The notes beneath the pieces are model-generated. The model searched no databases. It worked only from the letters and a program-made list of their open reading frames with translations, and had not been told where the DNA came from. A program made the translations under genes and the position numbers. Below are positions 32,909 through 37,123 of a DNA stretch of 37,123 bases, in pieces. The DNA is from an uncultured Verrucomicrobiota bacterium (GTDB taxonomy: Bacteria; Verrucomicrobiota; Verrucomicrobiia; Limisphaerales; UBA9464), in the NCBI GenBank assembly GCA_903916195.1, contig CAIWVP010000171.1:1-37123 (forward strand). The letters are read 5' to 3'. Within the stretch, counting starts at the first letter, position 1; every line of letters begins with the position of its first letter.

Positions 32909-33283
32909 ATGCAACCGAGCGACCTCGCCATCCCGACGCTGCCCAGCCGGTCGGTCGAAGCCACCTTGGAGTTCTATCGGAAGCTGGGCTTCGACGGCAA
33001 GATCTGGGGCGCACCCTATCAGTATGCCATCCTGTCCCGCGGCACATTGGAGATCCACTTCTTCACCCACGACACGCTGTTGCCCGAGAAATCATCGGCC
33101 GGCTGCTACCTCCGCGTCGGGGATGTGGAGGGTCTCCACCAAGCGTTCGCCGTGGCGCAGCTCCCGGGGAAGGGGATCCCGCGGATGGATCCCCCCGAGG
33201 ACAAGCCGTGGGGCATGAGGGAATTCGCTGTGGTCGATCCGGACGGCAATCTGCTGCGCATCGGCCAGGTGCTCAGCCGCTGA
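32909..33283 (+). CDS. VOC-family (glyoxalase / bleomycin-resistance fold) protein
   Basis: A 124-residue single-domain protein with the vicinal-oxygen-chelate pattern: SDLAIPTLPSRSVEATLEFYRKLGF at the start, YAILSRGTLEIHFFTH in the middle and MREFAVVDPDGNLLRIGQVL at the end. The closest described type is bleomycin-resistance-like binding proteins, but no resistance can be claimed from sequence. The acidic residue in the last strand usual for metal binding is not obvious. ATG 32909 is the only sensible start and has no strong Shine-Dalgarno sequence. It is enclosed on both sides by palindromic repeats, so it may be a cassette moved or bordered by them. Confidence 0.85.
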   Translation: MQPSDLAIPTLPSRSVEATLEFYRKLGFDGKIWGAPYQYAILSRGTLEIHFFTHDTLLPEKSSAGCYLRVGDVEGLHQAFAVAQLPGKGIPRMDPPEDKPWGMREFAVVDPDGNLLRIGQVLSR

Positions 33284-33320
33284 CGACGCCTGACCTCAGG
33301 ACGCGAAGGCGGCAACTCGA

Positions 33321-33327
33321 AGGAAGG
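33321..33327 (+). promoter_or_regulatory. Ribosome-binding site of the following small gene
   Basis: AGGAAGG is a strong Shine-Dalgarno sequence. ATG 33328 is too close to it, so ATG 33334 (spacing 6) is the start used. Confidence 0.7.
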
Positions 33328-33333
33328 ATGACC

Positions 33334-33885
33334 ATGATTTCGTCGCGGAGCGATCGAGGTTTCCGGATCGCGGTGATCGCGGTCGTGGTGTGCTTGGTGG
33401 TCCTCGTGGTGCTCCTCGTGCCCAAGCGGAACGCGCTGACGCCTGCGGCACCGCCCGCGACCTTGTCCTTCGCCGGGCTCTCGAACCTGCCTCCGTTCGG
33501 GACCATGACCGCTTTCCGTTTCAGCAACTCCAGTCCGGCCACCCTTGCGTTCGTACCCAAAGGGGTCCGGTATCGTGACCAAGAACGGACGATCAGCGTC
33601 CCGGTGTCAGGGATCGTGCAATGCAACGGGGAGCTCCCGCCCGGTGGCTCCTACGTCTTCTATATCCCCGCGATCGTGACCAACGGATCGCTCGAGGTCG
33701 TCCTCGAATGTCGGGGAAAGGCGTCTCCGGGAAGCTTAGGCGACACCTTGGACCGTTGGATCAAGAAGGTCGATGGCAGGACGGGCGTGTGGCTCGGGGA
33801 CCATTACTCCGGCGTCATCACCGAGGCGGGCCGGTCCCGGTCCCAGGGAAGACCGGCGGAGGGAGGAAGCGACTCCGTGCGGTGA
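33334..33885 (+). CDS. Membrane-anchored protein of unknown function
   Basis: A 183-residue protein. A short basic start (MISSRSDRGF) precedes one long helix RIAVIAVVVCLVVLVVLLV, then an outer part with beta-rich sequence (FRFSNSSPATLAFVPKGVRYRD, SGIVQCNGELPPGGSYVFYIPAIVTNGSLEVVLEC). The two cysteines C110 and C140 could pair. The tail is polar. The topology is one anchor with the rest outside. I do not recognise a family. It lies 50 bp after the VOC gene and right before two palindromic elements. Confidence 0.7.
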   Translation: MISSRSDRGFRIAVIAVVVCLVVLVVLLVPKRNALTPAAPPATLSFAGLSNLPPFGTMTAFRFSNSSPATLAFVPKGVRYRDQERTISVPVSGIVQCNGELPPGGSYVFYIPAIVTNGSLEVVLECRGKASPGSLGDTLDRWIKKVDGRTGVWLGDHYSGVITEAGRSRSQGRPAEGGSDSVR

Positions 33886-33914
33886 ACCGGGTGTGACCGG
33901 AAGCGGCACCATAA

Positions 33915-33964
33915 GTAGCGCCGATTTCCAATCGGCTGTTTCGCCGAGTTGCACTCGGCTGGGC
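33915..33964 (+). repeat. 50-nt double-hairpin element, copy 2
   Basis: GTAGCGC, hairpin CGATT-TCC-AATCG, GCTGTTTCGC, hairpin CGAGT-TGC-ACTCG, GCTGGGC. Every module length (7, 13, 10, 13, 7) equals that of the copy at 32771-32820, in the opposite orientation. The stems share no sequence with that copy but are perfectly paired. Confidence 0.92.
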
Positions 33965-33996
33965 AGCGACAAGGCCGCTACGCTCATCGGTCGTGG

Positions 33997-34046
33997 CGCC
34001 GGCGGATCCCAGACCCGCGATACAGCGGAGTCCAACTCTGCGCCAC
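33997..34046 (-). repeat. 50-nt double-hairpin element, copy 3, partly decayed
   Basis: Read on the plus strand: CGCCGGC, GGATC-CCA-GACCC (one mismatch), GCGATACAGC (identical to copy 1), GGAGT-CCA-ACTCT (one G-T pair), GCGCCAC. Module lengths are again 7, 13, 10, 13, 7. It faces copy 2 at a distance of 32 bp, so the two form an inverted pair like REP pairs in other bacteria. Confidence 0.8.
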
Positions 34047-34113
34047 CTTCGCAACCGTGCCCGCCATTTCTGATCACCCCCCGGTGAACCCGCACGGTTC
34101 CGGCCCACTCATC

Positions 34114-35409
34114 TCACTGCACCGCGGTGAGGGTCAGGGTGTGCGCCACGGGGACGCGGGCCTTGAGGATGGCGGCCGCGAGCGGGGCCCGGACCTTCTC
34201 GGTGAGGGCGACGGTCGCCTTCATGTCGATCTTGCCTTCTTCGCCGTGGAAGAGGGTCTTGATCTGCCGGGTCTCGTAGTTCTGCTTCTTCGCCACCGCT
34301 TCATCGACCGCCTGGAACGCGGCGTCGAACGGCGTCTTGGCGAACTCGGCGGGCAGGTTGATCCCGGCCGCGAGCTGGTCCGCCCCGAAGGTCTTCGATC
34401 CGCCGGCCCAAGTCACCGAGCAGCCCTTTGCCGGCGCGTTCTTCACGACGAGACGCAGGCGGTTGAAGCGGTCGTTGAAATCGGTCAGCGCCATGCCCGA
34501 GCGGATGGAGTTGTCGTCCTTGAGCTCGCCAGGCGCCGCGCAGAAGGGATATCGCGTGCTCTTCAGCGACAGCTCGCCGCCCTTGAAGGACACGACCTCG
34601 TGGCCGGCGGTGGCCGACGCCTTGCCCGCGGCGAAGTCGACGGTGAACGCACCGAGGTCGCCGTCCAGTCCGAGCGATCTGAGGAAGGCGGTGGCCATGA
34701 CCACGTGGCCGGCCCAGCCCGGATGCACCGCGTCCTTGCCGGCGATGGCGTAATCGACGCCGAACTGGTGGGTGGCCTTCCAGCCCAAGGTGAGCATGGG
34801 CCAGAAGACGTCCGCGAAGGCGACCTGCTCCTGCCGGGCCAGCTCGATATCGATGTCCCGGAGCTCGCAGAGGTTGAGGTTCATCTCCTCCGAGCCGGCC
34901 TTGCTCCACGGCACCTTCGGCCCGACGCATCCGGGCGATCCGAGCACGAAGCGTGCGCCGGCCGCCTTGAAGGCGCGGACGATGGCCAGCTGGTTCTCGC
35001 GGTACCATGCGCCGTTCTTCGGGTCGTACGCCGTGTAGCGGTGGTCGTTCATGCCGTAGCACGTCGTCGCGATGGTCGGCTTGAAGCGCAGCGCGTCGGC
35101 CGCCATGCGGCCTTTGAAGCCTTCGGCCGTCTCGCCGCCCCAGCCGTATTGTCGGACCGTCACGCCAAGCTGGGGCGCACAGGCGGTGAGGTACGTCTCG
35201 ATGATCCGCGAGTACATCTTCTGCTCGGTGATCGAGTCGCCGATGATCGCCAAGCGGTCGCCTTTCTTGAGCAGCAACCCGGCCGGCGCGGGCGCTTTCT
35301 TCGGATGGAACTTGGCGAACACCACTTCGTCCGGCCGCGCCTCGAAGTCTTGGGCGAGGACGGCGGTGGCGATGGCTGCGAACAGTGAGGTGGCGAGGAG
35401 GATGCGCAT
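34114..35409 (-). CDS. Secreted SGNH/GDSL-type hydrolase
   Basis: A 431-residue protein with signal peptide RILLATSLFAAIATAVLAQ. The SGNH blocks are all visible: block I IIGDSITE (nucleophile S59), block II GWGGETAEG, block III GMND (N121) and block V D226-A-V-H229. Such enzymes hydrolyse ester groups, often acetyl groups on carbohydrates. The C-terminal about 180 residues form an extra region without a recognised motif. ATG 35409 is chosen because the signal peptide starts there; a longer open frame upstream runs antisense to the serine hydrolase and is not real. It is divergent from that gene, with 156 bp between them. Confidence 0.88.
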   Translation of the reverse strand: MRILLATSLFAAIATAVLAQDFEARPDEVVFAKFHPKKAPAPAGLLLKKGDRLAIIGDSITEQKMYSRIIETYLTACAPQLGVTVRQYGWGGETAEGFKGRMAADALRFKPTIATTCYGMNDHRYTAYDPKNGAWYRENQLAIVRAFKAAGARFVLGSPGCVGPKVPWSKAGSEEMNLNLCELRDIDIELARQEQVAFADVFWPMLTLGWKATHQFGVDYAIAGKDAVHPGWAGHVVMATAFLRSLGLDGDLGAFTVDFAAGKASATAGHEVVSFKGGELSLKSTRYPFCAAPGELKDDNSIRSGMALTDFNDRFNRLRLVVKNAPAKGCSVTWAGGSKTFGADQLAAGINLPAEFAKTPFDAAFQAVDEAVAKKQNYETRQIKTLFHGEEGKIDMKATVALTEKVRAPLAAAILKARVPVAHTLTLTAVQ

Positions 35410-35528
35410 GGCGTGGAGTACGGCGAGACGGTGGGCCGGTGTCGCGCGACGGGTCAAGCGCGGGTGTTTTTCGGGGTGTGATCGGAAGTGGCCGCCGATC
35501 CCGGACTTGACCAGAGCCATCGCTGGCA

Positions 35529-35558
35529 TTGACGTCCGATCGGGCCCAGGTCGAACCT
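35529..35558 (+). promoter_or_regulatory. Candidate leaderless promoter of the serine hydrolase
   Basis: TTGACG (35529-35534), an 18-bp spacer and GAACCT (35553-35558) end 7 nt before ATG 35566. No Shine-Dalgarno sequence fits between. Confidence 0.4.
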
Positions 35559-35565
35559 GTCGCCC

Positions 35566-36751
35566 ATGCATCCCCGTCTTCTCCTCGCCGGTTGGGCGTT
35601 CTCTGCCGCGCTGGCGGCTCTCTCCGCTGCACCGGAGCTCGCCGGTGTCGGCGCGGCGATGGAGGCCATGGTCGCGAAGCACGAGGTCGCCGGCGCGGTG
35701 ACGATGGTGGTCGACAAGGACAAGGTGCTGCATCTCGGCACCACCGGTCTCGCGGACATCGGCACGGGCCGGAAGATGGCGCCCGATACGCTGTTCTGGA
35801 TCGCCTCGATGACCAAGCCGGTCACCGCCGCCGCGATCCTGATGCTCCAGGATGAAGGCAAGCTCCGGGTCTCCGATCCGGTCGCCAAGTACCTGCCGAA
35901 GTTCGCCGACCTGAAGACGCCTTCCGGCAAGCCCGCCGACCTCACCATCGCGCAGATCCTCACCCACACCTCCGGTCTCGGCGAAGCCGCGGGCCCCGGC
36001 GCGCAGAAGGCCCGGACGCTCGCGGAACTCGTCCCGTTCTGGCTTGCCGCGCCGATGCAGTACGAGCCCGGCGAGAAGTGGCGCTACACGCAGAGCGGCA
36101 TCAACGCCGCCGCGCGGATCGTCGAGGTCGTGAGCGGGATGAGTTTCGACGTCTTCCTCAAGAAACGACTCTTCGGCCCGTTGGGCATGAAGGACACGAC
36201 CTTCTACCCCGATCCTCCGCACCGGCTCCGCATGGCGACGGCCTACGCCTTGGACAAGGACGGCGCCCATCTGGAGGCCGTCCCGCCGCGGCCCGAGTTC
36301 GGTCCGCGCGACCGTCCGCCGCAGGGCAACGGCGGCCTCTACTCCACGACGGTGGACTACGCGCGTTTCTGCCAGATGCTGGTCAACGGCGGCTCGCTCA
36401 GCGGGCGCCGCTATCTCAGCGCGGCGGCGATGAAGTTCCTCTCGACGCCCCAGACCGGCGACCTGCCGACGGGATTTTTCCAAGGCGGGACCTTCGGTCA
36501 GCACGGCATGGATTATGGCTGGGGGGCTCGGCACCTGCGTGCTGCGGCATCCGCACGAAGGCGTCGCGGCGATGCTCTCGCCCGGCAGCTTCGGCCATGG
36601 CGGCGCGTGGGGCACGCAGGCGTGGATCGATCCGGTCAAAGGCGTGGCCTACGTGCTGATGGTCCAGCGGTCGAACTTCCCGAACAGCGACGCCAGCGAG
36701 GTCCGACGCGCCTTCCAGCAAGCCGCCGCGGACGCACTCGCGAAGCGATGA
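35566..36751 (+). CDS. Serine hydrolase of the class C beta-lactamase/esterase fold, with a +1 frameshift in a G6 run
   Basis: An exported protein (LLLAGWAFSAALAALSAA signal). The nucleophile motif is S81-M-T-K84, followed by ILTHTSGLG, and Y174-T-Q176 in the Y-x-N position (Asn replaced by Gln). At GGGGGG (36521-36526) the frame breaks. In frame the protein runs on to 36789 with an Arg-rich tail unlike the family. If one G is removed it continues as LGTCVLRHPHEGVAAMLSPGSFGHGGAWGTQAWIDP, which supplies the third motif (HGG), and stops at 36751, giving 394 residues. A sequencing error in the G-run or a real mutation are both possible. Function: an esterase or peptidase-like hydrolase, substrate unknown. 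Confidence 0.85.
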
Positions 36752-36778
36752 ATCGGCGAAGCGGACCTGCCCGGCGGC

Positions 36779-37123
36779 TCACCGCGTGATGGGCTGCGAG
36801 ATGCGCAGGTAGGCGAACAGGTCGCGGAGTTGCGGATCCGCGAGGCCGTCGAGCAGGCCCGACGGCATGAGGCTCCGGCCGAGCGGCCGCATCTCGGCGA
36901 TGTCCGTGGCGCGCAGCGTCACGTTCTCGCCGTCGAGGCCGCGGAGAACCGTGACCTGGTTGTCGCGGTCCACGAAGAAGCCGCTGAGCGTGCGGCCATC
37001 CCGGGTCTCGACCGTGTGGCACTGGAAGCCTTCGCGTATCTCCGCGTCTGGATCGACGATGCTCGGGAGCAGCGTCGCCAGGTTGTCGCGTTGGTAGGGC
37101 GTGAGGTCCGGGCCGACGGCGCC
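36779..37123 (-). CDS. C-terminal part of a PVC-type heme-binding protein (5' end outside the window)
   Basis: 114 residues are visible up to the TGA at 36779-36781. GPDLTPYQRDNLATLLPSIVDPDAEIREGFQCHTVETRDGRTLSGFFVDRDN, then EMRPLGRSLMPSGLLDGLADPQLRDLFAYL, is the end of the cytochrome c domain common in large PVC dehydrogenases; GPDL follows the heme CxxCH, which lies beyond the right edge, and LMPSGL supplies the axial methionine. It is convergent with the serine hydrolase. It differs from the C-terminus of the protein at 10350-13001, so it is a second, separate cytochrome. Confidence 0.85.
   Translation of the reverse strand, partial: GAVGPDLTPYQRDNLATLLPSIVDPDAEIREGFQCHTVETRDGRTLSGFFVDRDNQVTVLRGLDGENVTLRATDIAEMRPLGRSLMPSGLLDGLADPQLRDLFAYLRISQPITR

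Noticed and set aside
36520-36526. Programmed frameshifting at the G run of the serine hydrolase
   Set aside because: No slippery heptamer followed by a structure, and no known precedent in this family. A simple error or mutation is more likely, so it is reported only as a frameshift.
35410-36639. A minus-strand N-terminal extension of the SGNH hydrolase
   Set aside because: The signal peptide starts at 35409 and the extension is antisense to the serine hydrolase, with no domain of its own.

Overview
The window is GC-rich, densely coded bacterial chromosome, most likely from a member of the Verrucomicrobiota or a close relative in the PVC superphylum. This rests on two proteins of the PVC-type c-heme dehydrogenase class (10350-13001 and the fragment at the right edge), a secreted beta-helix/Ig-repeat/LamG protein with a C-terminal domain typical of the phylum, a Rho factor whose N-terminal domain is replaced by a Gly/Asn/Gln/Arg-rich tail, and several families of palindromic intergenic repeats. 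There are no tRNA or rRNA genes, no recognisable transposase and no CRISPR array.

Layout. 1-2.6 kb: end of an unidentified gene, then an iron-type alcohol dehydrogenase and an SDR protein on the minus strand. 2.6-10.2 kb: a 1413-residue exported repeat protein and a SWIM/SNF2 helicase. 10.35-13 kb: a PVC-type cytochrome. 13.1-15.6 kb: a SAM-I riboswitch with a legible antiterminator and terminator, controlling a threonine-synthase-like PLP enzyme, two tandem ThiS/MoaD-like sulfur carriers and a NIL-domain protein. 15.8-22.7 kb: HU, a VWA/GATase-like membrane protein, and a binding protein plus a permease fused to an NHL propeller. 23.2-29 kb: mutM, an MFS transporter, cysK, sufT and rho. 29.1-32.5 kb: a MEKHLA protein, a small membrane protein, a CarF/TMEM189-type lipid desaturase directly followed by an LplT-like carrier, and a divergent metallo-beta-lactamase-fold protein. 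32.5-34.1 kb: two small genes embedded in palindromic repeats. 34.1 kb to the end: an SGNH hydrolase, a frameshifted serine hydrolase and a partial cytochrome.

How genes work together. The strongest candidate for an undescribed system is the SAM-riboswitch operon. A threonine-synthase-like enzyme is co-transcribed with two GG-ended sulfur-carrier proteins and a NIL-domain protein under methionine-type control. This suggests a protein-thiocarboxylate route from an activated homoserine to homocysteine. cysK and sufT elsewhere in the window also belong to sulfur metabolism, but nothing ties them to the operon beyond that theme. The desaturase/LplT pair suggests plasmalogen-type ether lipid formation and lysolipid handling.

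Non-coding structure is unusually rich. A 50-nt two-hairpin element occurs three times with a fixed scaffold and covarying stems. A second hairpin family shares a TCGC-NNN-GCGA core with variable outer arms. Two elements are built of TGNNNAC heptads bounded by inverted copies. At least four genes have promoter-like hexamers so close to the ATG that their mRNAs should be leaderless.
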